The notes under the pieces: generated by a model
The model's input: only the letters and a program-made list of their open reading frames with translations
What the model was told of the DNA's origin: nothing
Database searches by the model: none
Shown here: positions 8,922 through 17,426 of the stretch, piece by piece
Layout of the letters: each line of letters begins with the position of its first letter
Position numbering within the stretch: the first letter of the stretch is position 1
Made by a program: the position numbers and the translations under genes
Assembly: GCF_030657435.1 (NCBI RefSeq)
Contig: NZ_JAUTWS010000006.1
Coordinates: 186,001 to 250,000, forward strand
Direction: 5' to 3'
Source of the DNA: Paracraurococcus lichenis
GTDB taxonomy: Bacteria; Pseudomonadota; Alphaproteobacteria; Acetobacterales; Acetobacteraceae
DNA: 64,000 nucleotides

Positions 8922-9021
8922 CGTCGCGCGGCCGGCGGCGCGGGAAGACGCTGAAGAGCTCGAGGCGATCGAGCACGACCAGCAGCAGCACCGCGAGCGC
9001 GGCCAGAAGCAGGATCCACAT
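8905..9021 (-). CDS. Small single-span membrane protein, 38 residues (predicted)
   Basis: A short reading frame of 38 codons encodes MWILLLAALAVLLLVVL, then DRLELFSVFPRRRPRDV. One hydrophobic helix of about 17 residues is followed by a basic tail, the layout of a small N-out/C-in membrane protein. A strong ribosome site, GGGAGGT, lies five to six bases before the ATG. The frame ends inside the convergent metallo-hydrolase gene, overlapping its last 17 bases. No family is recognised. It lies just upstream of the ggt transcript's 3' end region on the same strand. Evidence is the ribosome site plus the clean hydrophobicity pattern, so the call is moderate. Confidence 0.5.
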   Translation of the reverse strand: MWILLLAALAVLLLVVLDRLELFSVFPRRRPRDVTRRE

Positions 9022-9080
9022 CGGCTGACCTCCCGGGACGACGGGGTGGGAAAGCGATGCGGGGCCTTGGGTTCAACGCC

Positions 9081-10685
9081 TCAATAGGCAGCGGCCCAGC
9101 CGTCCCGCCGCGGGTCGCTGCCGGCCATGCGGACGCCGTTCTCGAGAAGGCGGATCGCCTCGACGCTGCACGGCCCTTCCAGCGGCGGGACGACCGCGAC
9201 CTTGTGGCCCCAGGCCCGCAACTGCTCGGCCGCGGCGCCGAGCCCGGCCTCGAGCGTCAGGGTCGCATCGCCGGCATGCGGGTAGTTGGCCGCCTGGCCG
9301 GGCTGGCTGCTGGTCCAGCGCGGTGCCTCCAGCGCCTGCTGCGGATCGAGCCCGAAGACCGCCATGGCGACCATGACCTGCAGGTTCACCTGCACCTGGT
9401 TGTCGGCGCCTGGCGTGCCGAAGACGGCCCAGAGCCTGCCGTCCTTGAAGACCATCGGCGCATTCATGGTGTGGCGCACGCGCATCCCGGGCCTGAGGCG
9501 GTTCGGGTGGCCATCCTGCAGGTGCCAATAGGCCATGCGGTTGTTCATCAGGATGCCGGTGTCGCCGGCCGTCACGCCGCTGCCGAAGGCCGAATTGATG
9601 GACTGGATGGCGGAGACCGCATTCCCCGCCGCATCCACCACGCAGAAATAGGTGGTGTCGCCGGCCTGCTCCGGCCGCACCGGCAGGTCCGAGGCGTGCG
9701 CCGGGTCGATCCGCGCCGCCAGCGCCGCCGCATGCTCGGCGGAGAGCAGCCGTTCCAGCGGGATGTCGAGGCCGCGCGGATCGGCGCCCCAGACTTCCCG
9801 GTCGAGGAAGGCCAGCTTCTTCGCCTCCACCATCAGGTGGATCAGCGCGGCGCTGTCCAGGTCGTGCGCCCCGAGGTCGAAGCAATCGAGGATGCGCAGC
9901 ATCTGCAGGAAGGTGAAGCCGGTGGAATTGGGCGGCGTCTGCCGCACCTCGAAGCCGCGGAAGGGCACGCTGATGGGTGCCTGCAGCTCCGCCGAGCAGG
10001 CGGCGAGGTCGGCCTCCGCCACCGGCCCGCCGTCCCGCGCGATGCCGGCGGCGAGGCGCCGCGCCAGCCCGCCCTGGTAGAAGCAGCCGGCGCCCTCGGC
10101 GGCGATCTCGGCCAGGGTCTCCGCGAGTTCCGGCTGCACGATCACGTCGCCCAGCGCCGGCACCGCGCCATCCGCCAGGAAGCGTGCCCGGCTGCCGGGA
10201 CTCGTGCGCAGCTTCGCCAGGCAGTCATTGGCGAAATGGCGGTAGTGGTGGGTGACGGCGAAGCCCTCGCGCGCCGCTGCCTTGGCCGGCGCCACCAGCC
10301 GTGCCCAGGGCAGCGTGCCGTGCCGCGCGTAGAGCAGGCCGAGGCCCGCCAGCAGCCCGGGCGTCGAGGCGCTGCGCGGCCCGGCGACCGGGATGCCGTC
10401 CCGGTAGGCCTCTGGCGTCGCGGCCAGCGGCGCCGCGCCGGTCGCGTTCACGCAGAGCGCCTGGCCATCGGCGAGGTGGAGGTTGAAGAAGCCGTCGCCA
10501 CCCAGGCCGGACATGCCGGGCTCCACCACGCCCAGCACCAGGGAGACGGCGATCGTCGCATCCACCGCTGTGCCGCCGGCGCGCAGCACGTCCAGCCCGG
10601 CCTGCGTGGCGACGGGATGGTTGGTGGCGACCGCACCGCGGCGCCCCATGATCAGCGGCCGGTGTGCGCGCAGCGCCGGGTGCAT
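9081..10685 (-). CDS. ggt: Gamma-glutamyltransferase family protein
   Basis: A 534-residue N-terminal-nucleophile hydrolase precursor. The N terminus carries GAVATNHPVATQAGLDVLRAGG and SGLGGDGF, as in the large subunit. The catalytic threonine is the first of the pair in QAGDTTYFCVVD at about residue 350, where self-cleavage would create the small subunit, followed by FGSGVTAGDTGILMNNRM. The family cleaves gamma-glutamyl bonds of glutathione or related amides. No export signal is obvious after MHPALRAHRP, so it may be a cytoplasmic, acylase-like member. The start at 10685 was preferred over 10721 because homologues begin near the RPLIMGRRGAV segment. Confidence 0.9.
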   Translation of the reverse strand: MHPALRAHRPLIMGRRGAVATNHPVATQAGLDVLRAGGTAVDATIAVSLVLGVVEPGMSGLGGDGFFNLHLADGQALCVNATGAAPLAATPEAYRDGIPVAGPRSASTPGLLAGLGLLYARHGTLPWARLVAPAKAAAREGFAVTHHYRHFANDCLAKLRTSPGSRARFLADGAVPALGDVIVQPELAETLAEIAAEGAGCFYQGGLARRLAAGIARDGGPVAEADLAACSAELQAPISVPFRGFEVRQTPPNSTGFTFLQMLRILDCFDLGAHDLDSAALIHLMVEAKKLAFLDREVWGADPRGLDIPLERLLSAEHAAALAARIDPAHASDLPVRPEQAGDTTYFCVVDAAGNAVSAIQSINSAFGSGVTAGDTGILMNNRMAYWHLQDGHPNRLRPGMRVRHTMNAPMVFKDGRLWAVFGTPGADNQVQVNLQVMVAMAVFGLDPQQALEAPRWTSSQPGQAANYPHAGDATLTLEAGLGAAAEQLRAWGHKVAVVPPLEGPCSVEAIRLLENGVRMAGSDPRRDGWAAAY

Positions 10686-10742
10686 GGCGGGATCCTTCTC
10701 TGCTCGCCGCCATGCCAGCACGCCACGCGCCGGCGGTGAAGC

Positions 10743-11309
10743 CTACTCCGCGGCCTGGCGGGTGTGCCGGCCCTCGCGGAACTCCTCGATCATCTTCTTC
10801 GAGAAGGCCGGGATGTCGTCCGGCTTGCGTGACGTGACCAAGCCGTTGTCGGTCACGACCTGCTCGTCCACCCACTCCGCACCGGCATTGCGCAGGTCGG
10901 CCTGCAGGGAGGGCCAGCTCGTCATCCGCTTGCCCTTGACGCCGCCGGCATCGATCAGCGTCCAGGGCCCATGGCAGATCGCCGCGATCGGCTTCTTCGT
11001 CTCGACGAAATGGCGGACGAAGTCGATCGCCTTCGGCTGCAGGCGGAGCTGGTCCGGATTGATCACGCCGCCCGGCAGCATCAGCGCCTCGTATTGCGAC
11101 GGGTCGGCCTGGTCGAGCGGCTTGTCCACCGGGATCCGGTCGGCCTTGTCGAAGTGGTTCCAGCCCTGGATGGCGCCGGATGTCGGCGACACCACATGTA
11201 CCTCCGCGCCGGCCTGCTTCAGGGCCTTCACCGGCTCGGTCAGCTCCACCTGCTCCACGCCATCGGTCGCCAGCACGGCAACCTTCTTCCCGCTGAGCTC
11301 GTTCGCCAT
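10743..11309 (-). CDS. DJ-1/PfpI family protein (type 1 glutamine amidotransferase-like)
   Basis: A 188-residue single-domain protein. The nucleophile elbow is AAICHGPWTL with C112-H113, and an upstream acidic residue in DGVEQVELTEP supplies the usual glutamate. LMLPGGVINPDQLR and the end MTSWPSLQADLRNAGAEWVDEQVV match the PfpI/YhbO group, described as stress-protective proteases or deglycases of glyoxal-modified biomolecules. The start at 11309 has GAGGA eight bases upstream; GTG-free ATG at 11318 is also in frame. It ends 58 bases before the ggt start on the same strand and may be co-transcribed with it. Confidence 0.88.
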   Translation of the reverse strand: MANELSGKKVAVLATDGVEQVELTEPVKALKQAGAEVHVVSPTSGAIQGWNHFDKADRIPVDKPLDQADPSQYEALMLPGGVINPDQLRLQPKAIDFVRHFVETKKPIAAICHGPWTLIDAGGVKGKRMTSWPSLQADLRNAGAEWVDEQVVTDNGLVTSRKPDDIPAFSKKMIEEFREGRHTRQAAE

Positions 11310-11504
11310 CGGGTGCATCCTCGTCTCTTTGGGTCGGTCGGGGCGTCGCCGCTGGGCGGCGCGCGGCCATGCGGGCCGTGTCCCCGGTGCCGCCTCAACG
11401 GTCGGGCAGCGCGGCGGTTGCGACCTTGACGGGCCTGCCCCGCCGCCGGATCGTCAGCCGCTGCACGCCCCGGCCGGCAAGGCTGGCGGCAGGGGAGGGA
11501 TGCC

Positions 11505-12494
11505 ATGCGATCCGGATCGGGCTTGTCCCGGGCCAGGCCCGGCCGCCGCGCGCTGCTGGCCGCGCCGGCGCTGCTGATGGCGGGACGGGCGCTGGCGGCC
11601 TGGCCGGACCACCCGGTGCGGCTCTTCGTCGGCTTTCCGCCGGGCGGGCCGACCGACTTCATCGCCCGCGCCGTGGCGCCCGGACTGCAGGCCGCCTGGG
11701 GCCAGCCTGTCGTCATCGAGAACCGAGGCGGTGCCAATGCGACCATCGCCACCGAGGCCGTGGCGCGCGCCGCACCGGACGGGCACACGCTGCTGCTGGC
11801 GGCGAACAACCACGTCATGAACCCGCCGCTCTATGCGAAGCTACCCTATGATCCGGTCGTGGATTTCGCGCCGGTGCACGCCATCGCCGTGTCGCCGAAC
11901 GTGCTCTGGTGCGGCACGCAGCAGCCCTGGCGGAGCCTTGCGGAACTCATTGCGGAGGCGAAGGCACGGCCGGGCGCGATCGGCGTCGCCACCACCGGCA
12001 TCGGCGGCAACGGGCATTACGGGATGGAGCTGCTGCAACGCGCGCTTGGCATCCAGCTCACGCATGTGCCCTATCGCGGCACCGCGCCTGCCATGCAGGA
12101 CGTGGTCGCGGGGCTGGTGCCGCTCACCGCCGGCACGCTGGTCGGCACCATCGGTCCCTACCGCAATGGCCAGCTTAGGCCGCTCGCAGTGCTCTCCCCG
12201 CAGCGGGCGCCCGAGCTGCCCGATGTGCCGACCACGGCCGAGCTCGGCTGGCCGCTGGTGGATACGGGCGTCTGGTACGGGCTGCTGGCGCCTGCCGCGA
12301 CGCCGCCGGCGCTGGTGCAGCGGATGGCGGCCGACATGGCGGCGCTGCTGGCGACGCGCGAGGTCGAGGCGCGGCTGGCGAGCCAGGCCAGCATCGTGCT
12401 GCCGCTGGGGCCGGAGGAGTTCGCCGCCCGCATCCGCGACGACCTGCGGGCCTGGGCGGAAGTGGCCCGCGCCGCGGGCATGAAGGCCGAATAG
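11505..12494 (+). CDS. Bug-family tripartite tricarboxylate transporter substrate-binding protein (first of pair)
   Basis: A 329-residue periplasmic binding protein. An arginine-rich leader and a hydrophobic segment end at GRALAAW, then WPDHPVRLFVGFPPGGPTDF, the classic Bug/TctC opening, followed by ENRGGANATIATEAVA and LTHVPYRGTAPAMQDVVAG. Bug proteins bind carboxylates such as citrate, tricarballylate or nicotinate. No TctA or TctB membrane subunit lies in the window, which is common for Bug expansions. It is 13 bases upstream of a second Bug gene and heads a three-gene plus-strand run ending in a zinc alcohol dehydrogenase. Confidence 0.9.
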   Translation: MRSGSGLSRARPGRRALLAAPALLMAGRALAAWPDHPVRLFVGFPPGGPTDFIARAVAPGLQAAWGQPVVIENRGGANATIATEAVARAAPDGHTLLLAANNHVMNPPLYAKLPYDPVVDFAPVHAIAVSPNVLWCGTQQPWRSLAELIAEAKARPGAIGVATTGIGGNGHYGMELLQRALGIQLTHVPYRGTAPAMQDVVAGLVPLTAGTLVGTIGPYRNGQLRPLAVLSPQRAPELPDVPTTAELGWPLVDTGVWYGLLAPAATPPALVQRMAADMAALLATREVEARLASQASIVLPLGPEEFAARIRDDLRAWAEVARAAGMKAE

Positions 12495-12507
12495 GGGGAG
12501 GACAGCG

Positions 12508-13476
12508 ATGCACCGGACTCGCCGGGAATTCGCGGCGCTCGCCGCACTGCCGCTGCTGCCGCGCTTGGCCGCGGCGCAGGACGCCTGGCCGGACAAGCCG
12601 ATCCGCCTGCTGGTCGGCTTCCCGCCCGGCGGGCCGACCGACTTCGCGGCGCGCATCCTGCAGGAGCCATTGCAGGGGTTATGGGGCCAGCCGCTGGTCA
12701 TCGAGAACCGGCCGGGCGCCAGCCAGGTGATCGCGGCGGAGGCGGTCGCGAAGTCACCGCCCGACGGCTATACCCTCTTCCTCTGCACCAGCAACCTGAC
12801 CTCGAACCCGGCGGTCTTCTCGCGCCTGCCCTACGACACGCTCGCCGACTTCACGCCGATCATCGTCATCTATTCCTCGCCGACCGTGCTCTTCACCGGG
12901 CCGGACCAGCCCTTCCGCAGCGTGCGGGACGTGGTGGAAGCGGCGAAGCGCCGGCCGGGCATGGCGGCGGCGACCTCGGGCGTCGCCACCTCCGGGCACT
13001 TCGCCACCGAGATGTTCATGCGCCAGGCGGGGATCGAGCTGACGCATGTGCCCTATCGCGGCGCGCCGCCGGCGCTGCAGGACGTGGTAGGCGGGCGCGT
13101 GCCGATCACCTTCTCGACGCTGTCGGGCGCCATCGCCCTGGCGCGGGACGGCAAGCTGCGGCCGCTGGCAGTCGCGGCGCCGCGGCGCTCGCCGGCCTTC
13201 CCGGACGTGCCGACCAGCGCCGAGGCGGGCTTCCCGATCCGCGACACCTCCCCCTGGTACAGCTTCGTCGGCCCCGCCGGCCTGCCGGAGGCGATCGTGC
13301 AGCGCATCACCGCCGATGTGCAGGCGCTGCTGAGGAAGCCCGAGATCATCGCGCGCATCGAGCAGGCCGGCGGCATCGTGGAAGGCGAGGGGCCGGCCGA
13401 GTTCCGCGCCCGCATCCCGCGCGAGATCGCCATCAACACCGAGGTGGCGCGCGCCGCCGACATCCATATCGAGTAG
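12508..13476 (+). CDS. Bug-family tripartite tricarboxylate transporter substrate-binding protein (second of pair)
   Basis: A 322-residue paralogue of the preceding protein. It has a short signal peptide (REFAALAALPLLPRLAAAQ) and then WPDKPIRLLVGFPPGGPTDF, nearly identical to its neighbour in the ligand-lip region, plus LTHVPYRGAPPALQDVVGG. A GGGGAGGAC ribosome site precedes the ATG. The tandem pair probably arose by duplication and may bind related carboxylates. It is followed 12 bases later by the alcohol dehydrogenase gene, so substrate and enzyme may belong to one catabolic route, although that is inference. Confidence 0.9.
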   Translation: MHRTRREFAALAALPLLPRLAAAQDAWPDKPIRLLVGFPPGGPTDFAARILQEPLQGLWGQPLVIENRPGASQVIAAEAVAKSPPDGYTLFLCTSNLTSNPAVFSRLPYDTLADFTPIIVIYSSPTVLFTGPDQPFRSVRDVVEAAKRRPGMAAATSGVATSGHFATEMFMRQAGIELTHVPYRGAPPALQDVVGGRVPITFSTLSGAIALARDGKLRPLAVAAPRRSPAFPDVPTSAEAGFPIRDTSPWYSFVGPAGLPEAIVQRITADVQALLRKPEIIARIEQAGGIVEGEGPAEFRARIPREIAINTEVARAADIHIE

Positions 13477-13488
13477 GAACGACAGCCC

Positions 13489-14622
13489 ATGCGCATGCAG
13501 GCCGCCATCATGTTCGAGCAGGGCAAGCCGCGCCCCTATGCCGCGAGCCAGGCCCTGGTGATCGAGGAAGTGGACCTCGAGGGTCCCGGGCCCGGCGAGA
13601 TCCTGATCGAGGTCGCCGCCGCCGGCCTCTGCCATTCCGACCTCTCGGCGATCGAGGGCATCCGGCCGCGGCCCTTGCCGGTGGTGATCGGGCATGAGGG
13701 CGCGGGCATCGTGCGGGAGGTCGGGCAGGGCATCACCGACCTCAGGCCGGGCGACCATGTCATCACCGTCTTCGTCGCCTCCTGCGGCGTCTGCCGCAAT
13801 TGCGTACGCGGGCGGCCGAATATCTGCAATGCGGGCAATGCGGCGCGGGCGGCGGGCACGCTGCTCTCCGGCGCGAAGCGCATCAGCCGGCTGAACGGCG
13901 AGAAGATCAACCACGGCAGCGGCCTCTCGCTCTTCGCGCAATACGCGGTCGTCGGGCGGCGCTCGGCGGTGAAGATCGACCCGGACGTGCCGCTCGAGGA
14001 TGCCGCGATCTTCGGCTGCGCGGTCATGACGGGCGCCGGCGCGGTGCTGAACACGGCGGGGATGCGCGCCGGGGACGTCGTCGCGGTGGTCGGCCTCGGC
14101 GGCGTCGGGATGAACGCGCTCTTCGCCGCCGTCGCTGGCGGCGCCGGGCGGATCATCGCCGTGGACGCGAACGCCGAAAAGCTCGGCCTGGCGCGGCAAT
14201 GGGGCGCGACCGATACCTTCCTGGCGACCGAGACGGACGTGGTCGAGCAGGTGAAGGCCGCGACCGATGGCGGCGTGGATACGGTCATCGAGACGGCGGG
14301 GAACATCAAGGCGATGGAACTCGCCTACGCCATCACGGCGCGGGGCGGCAGCGTGGTCAGCGCCGGCCTGCCGGCGCAGGGCGCCAATTTCTCCTACATG
14401 CATTCCGGCCTGGTCTCGGACGAGAAGAGCATCCTCGGCAGCTACATGGGAAGCTGCATCGCGGAGCGGGACATACCGCGCTTCCTCGGCCTCTACCGGC
14501 GCGGGAAGCTGCCGGTGGGGTCGCTGAAGAGCGGCTTCCTGCCGCTCTCCGAGATCAATGCCGGCTTCGACCGCCTGGCCGAGGGCAATGTGCTGCGGCA
14601 GGTGCTGCGGCCGAACCTGTAG
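13489..14622 (+). CDS. Zinc-dependent alcohol dehydrogenase (MDR family)
   Basis: A 377-residue medium-chain dehydrogenase. Catalytic zinc ligands are C48-H49 in AGLCHSD with H69-E70 in IGHEGAG. The structural zinc lobe has C99, C102, C105 and C113 (CGVCRNC...NIC). The nucleotide fold has VVGLGGVGMNALF near residues 203-215 and an acidic residue in VDANAEK that favours NAD(H). It resembles class III/benzyl-alcohol-type enzymes that oxidise primary alcohols or reduce aldehydes. Tight spacing with the two Bug genes indicates one transcript. The substrate is unknown. Confidence 0.88.
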   Translation: MRMQAAIMFEQGKPRPYAASQALVIEEVDLEGPGPGEILIEVAAAGLCHSDLSAIEGIRPRPLPVVIGHEGAGIVREVGQGITDLRPGDHVITVFVASCGVCRNCVRGRPNICNAGNAARAAGTLLSGAKRISRLNGEKINHGSGLSLFAQYAVVGRRSAVKIDPDVPLEDAAIFGCAVMTGAGAVLNTAGMRAGDVVAVVGLGGVGMNALFAAVAGGAGRIIAVDANAEKLGLARQWGATDTFLATETDVVEQVKAATDGGVDTVIETAGNIKAMELAYAITARGGSVVSAGLPAQGANFSYMHSGLVSDEKSILGSYMGSCIAERDIPRFLGLYRRGKLPVGSLKSGFLPLSEINAGFDRLAEGNVLRQVLRPNL

Positions 14623-14625
14623 CGC

Positions 14626-15618
14626 TCAGGCCTGCGGCAGGACCACGACCGTGCCGCGCTTGGTGCCGGCCTCAACCGCCTCATGCGCCGCGGCGGATTC
14701 GGCCAGCGGGAAGGCGGCGGCGATGCGGTGCATGCGCGGCCCCTCCCGCAGCCAGCGGGTGATGTCGAGCATCGCCTGCCGCCGCGCCGCGGCCGGCGCG
14801 CTGTTCAGCACCACGCCGCGCAGGTTGACGTTCTTCCGCATCAGCGTGGCGGAGACCGGGATGGCCGGCGTCAGGTTGCCCTTGCTGGCATAGCCGATCA
14901 CGCTGCCGTTCAGCGCGATGACCGCCGACCACAGCGCGACATTGCCGCCGACATCGACCTCGACGATGCGGTCCACGCCCTGGCCGCCGGTCGCCTCCAG
15001 GATGCGCGTGGCGCAGTCCGGGGCGCGATAGTCGAAGACGTGCCCGGCACCGGCGGCCAGCGCATCCTCCGCTTTCCAGCCGCCGCTCGCCGTCGCCAGC
15101 ACCTGCGCGGCGCCGGCCCAGCGCGCCAACTGGATGGCATAGTTCCCCACCGCCCCGCCGCCGCCGGAGACCAGCACCCGCAACCCCTCCACCGGCCCAT
15201 CGGCGAGGAGGCAGCGATGCGCGGTCATGCCGGGGATGCCGAGGCAGGCGCCGACCTCGAAGGGCACCCCGTCAGGCAGGTCGTGGGCGCACTCCTGCGG
15301 CACGCAGGTGCTCTCGGCCGCCGTCCCGAAGGGGCGGAAGCGCTGGGCGTTGTAGAGCCAGACCCGGCGGCCGAGCAGCGCCGGATCGGCACCCTCGCCG
15401 AGCGCCTCCACGATGCCGGCGCCGTCGCTGTGCGGGATGATCAGCGGGAACTCGTTGGCCCAACTGGTCCCGGCGCGACGGTAGGTATCGGCCGGGTTGA
15501 CGCCGGAGGCGAAGAGGCGGACGCGCACCTCGCCGGGGGCGGGCTCGGCCACCGGGCGCTCCCCGAATTGCAGCACCTCCCGCGCCGGGCCCGTGCCTTC
15601 GTACCAGACTGCGCGCAT
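14626..15618 (-). CDS. Zinc-free MDR oxidoreductase, NADPH:quinone reductase-like
   Basis: A 330-residue medium-chain reductase beginning MRAVWYEGTGPAREVLQFGE. It lacks zinc ligands and has the quinone reductase signature VLVSGGGGAVGNYAIQLARW near residue 145, followed by a cofactor-binding fold. Family members reduce quinones or other alpha,beta-unsaturated carbonyls with NADPH. The ATG at 15618 is preceded by GGGAGGGAAGG; a longer frame upstream reaches the divergent cupin promoter and is unlikely. Its stop is only three bases from the stop of the converging alcohol dehydrogenase gene. Confidence 0.87.
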   Translation of the reverse strand: MRAVWYEGTGPAREVLQFGERPVAEPAPGEVRVRLFASGVNPADTYRRAGTSWANEFPLIIPHSDGAGIVEALGEGADPALLGRRVWLYNAQRFRPFGTAAESTCVPQECAHDLPDGVPFEVGACLGIPGMTAHRCLLADGPVEGLRVLVSGGGGAVGNYAIQLARWAGAAQVLATASGGWKAEDALAAGAGHVFDYRAPDCATRILEATGGQGVDRIVEVDVGGNVALWSAVIALNGSVIGYASKGNLTPAIPVSATLMRKNVNLRGVVLNSAPAAARRQAMLDITRWLREGPRMHRIAAAFPLAESAAAHEAVEAGTKRGTVVVLPQA

Positions 15619-15648
15619 CCTTCCCTCCCTGGCCGGTACGGCAGGGGT

Positions 15649-15678
15649 TTGACATCCTGGCCGCCGCCCGGCTTGCAT
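15649..15678 (+). promoter_or_regulatory. Candidate promoter for the cupin gene
   Basis: A perfect -35 hexamer TTGACA at 15649-15654 is followed after 17-18 bases by CTTGCA/TTGCAT, a weak -10. Transcription would begin near 15685, just before the strong ribosome site AAAGGAGGT at 15686-15694. The -35 match is exact, the -10 match is poor, so the call is tentative. Confidence 0.45.
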
Positions 15679-15701
15679 GCACCGAAAAGGAGGTCCCCGC
15701 C

Positions 15702-16205
15702 ATGTCCCTCTCCGTCGAGCAATTCGCCAACCAGTGCCGGGAGGCATTGCTGGCCGATCCCGGGCCGGCCGGCCGCGTCGCTGTGGTCGAGCTGGTGCAG
15801 GAGGCGCTGAAGGATCCTGCCTTCGTCGCCGAGGCGCTGCCGGAGGGCACGCCGGAGCGCAAGGTGCTCTACGAGGATCCCGACCTGGGCTTCACCATTC
15901 TCGCCCATGCCTATGTCGGGGCGAAGGGCAGCAATCCGCATGACCACGGTCCCTCCTGGGCGATCTACGGCCAGGCCGCGGGCGAGACGGTCATGACCGA
16001 CTGGGACTGCCTGGCGCGGCCGGAGGGCGAGACGCCCGGCAAGGCGAAGCGCAATCGCGACTATGTCCTGAAGCCCGGCGATGCCTATCTCTACGAGCCG
16101 GGCGTGCTGCATTCCCCCCGCCGCGACGGCTCCACCAAGCTGATCCGGATCGAGGGCATCAACATGGACCGGGTAAAGCGCCAGCCCTACGTCGCGGTGG
16201 AATAG
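15702..16205 (+). CDS. Cupin-fold protein, cysteine-dioxygenase-like
   Basis: A 167-residue protein with a helical N-terminal half and a small beta-barrel C-terminal half. The metal motif is visible as H-D-H in NPHDHGPSWAIYGQ near residue 84, a following glutamate in GETVMTD and a late histidine in EPGVLHSPRRDG. The layout resembles cupins of the cysteine dioxygenase/AraC-type barrel, which use iron to oxidise small thiols or acids. The exact substrate is unknown. The ribosome site AAAGGAGGT is the strongest in the window. Its last 19 bases overlap the convergent MFS gene. Confidence 0.7.
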   Translation: MSLSVEQFANQCREALLADPGPAGRVAVVELVQEALKDPAFVAEALPEGTPERKVLYEDPDLGFTILAHAYVGAKGSNPHDHGPSWAIYGQAAGETVMTDWDCLARPEGETPGKAKRNRDYVLKPGDAYLYEPGVLHSPRRDGSTKLIRIEGINMDRVKRQPYVAVE

Positions 16206-17416
16206 GCCGCGGCGGGTTCCTGCTGCCGGCCGCCGCCGCGCAGCAGGGCGAGCCCGACCAGCAGCGCCGGCAGGCCGCAGACGACGAAGCCGGTGCCGTG
16301 CCGGCCCGTCAGGCTGAGGCAGGCGGCATAGGCCAGCGGCAGCAGGAAGGCGCCGACCTGGCCGAAGGAGAGGACGCCGCCCGTCGCCGCGCCATGCATG
16401 TTGTCCGGCGCGAGGCGCGCGGTTTCGGCCAGCAGCACGCCGTGCCAGGACATGGCGGTGGCGCTCAGGACCATGGCCAGGGCGCTGATCACCGGCAGCG
16501 GCCAGCGGTCGCCGAAGAGGCCGAGCAGCGCGGTGCTGCCGGCCATGCCGAAGGCGAGCGCCGCCATCATCACCCGCGGCGCCACCAGCCCGCTGCCGAG
16601 CCAGCCCCAGAGGATGCGGCAGGGCACCGCCACCAGCATCGCCAGCGAGAAGAGCGCCCCGGCCGCAGCCAGGTCCTGGCCATGCGTCGTCAGGAAGATG
16701 ATGAAATAAGCGGTGAAGACGGTCTGCAGCCCGTTGAAGGCGAAGCAGGCCATCGACAGGGTGCGCAACTCGCGCGTCGCGGTGACTGTGCCGATCGTCC
16801 GGCCGAAATCCTTCACATGGAAGCGGCGGCTGGGCGTGCGGTCGGAGTCGAACTCCCGCCGCAGCGGCTGCAGCAGCAGGACCAGGGCAAGGCAGGCGGC
16901 GGCCGAGACCAGCAGCGCGCCGCGCCAGCCGGTCCAGGCGGTGAGCGCCGGGCCGAGCAGGCCGCCGAGCAGCAGCCCGGCCGGCACAGCGGTCTGCTTC
17001 ACCGAATAGACCAGCGGCGCGATGCGCGGCGGGCAGTAGCGGCCGAGCAGGTGGGAGCTGGCGGGGGTGGAGACCGCTGCGCCGCCGCCGCCGATCACGG
17101 CCGAGACGATGAAGAGCAGGATGCTGCCGCTGGCCCCGGCGCCGAGGCCGATGGCCAGCATGACCAGCGCGACCTGGCTCAGCCGCAGCGCCCCGTGGCG
17201 GATGAGGAAGCTGCCGCAGCCGAGCTGGAAGGTGAGCGCGGCCAGCGCGGAGAGGCTGACATAGGTGCCGAACCAGGCGGCATCCAGCCTCAGGTCGGCG
17301 ATGACCACCGGCGCCACCACGGCCGGCAGGCCGCGGCCGATGGAGGCGAAGGTCTGCTGGGCGAACATGGCGATGGTCGCCAGCAGCAGCAGCTTGCGTG
17401 CCTGGCCGGAAGGCAT
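16187..17416 (-). CDS. Major facilitator superfamily transporter
   Basis: A 409-residue membrane protein with about twelve hydrophobic segments. The first half has SHLLGRYCPPRIAPLVYSVKQTAVPAGLLLGG, as in MFS loop 4-5, and a basic cytoplasmic loop follows near residues 195-215. It starts ten bases after the stop of the amidohydrolase gene on the same strand, which suggests that it imports or exports the substrate or product of that enzyme, for example N-acyl amino acids. This link is inferred from spacing alone. Confidence 0.88.
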   Translation of the reverse strand: MPSGQARKLLLLATIAMFAQQTFASIGRGLPAVVAPVVIADLRLDAAWFGTYVSLSALAALTFQLGCGSFLIRHGALRLSQVALVMLAIGLGAGASGSILLFIVSAVIGGGGAAVSTPASSHLLGRYCPPRIAPLVYSVKQTAVPAGLLLGGLLGPALTAWTGWRGALLVSAAACLALVLLLQPLRREFDSDRTPSRRFHVKDFGRTIGTVTATRELRTLSMACFAFNGLQTVFTAYFIIFLTTHGQDLAAAGALFSLAMLVAVPCRILWGWLGSGLVAPRVMMAALAFGMAGSTALLGLFGDRWPLPVISALAMVLSATAMSWHGVLLAETARLAPDNMHGAATGGVLSFGQVGAFLLPLAYAACLSLTGRHGTGFVVCGLPALLVGLALLRGGGRQQEPAAAYSTAT

Positions 17417-17426
17417 GGCGCCGCGC

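Noticed and set aside
9057-10739. A 560-codon plus-strand open frame
   Set aside because: Antisense to gamma-glutamyltransferase; composition is arginine- and histidine-rich without motifs.
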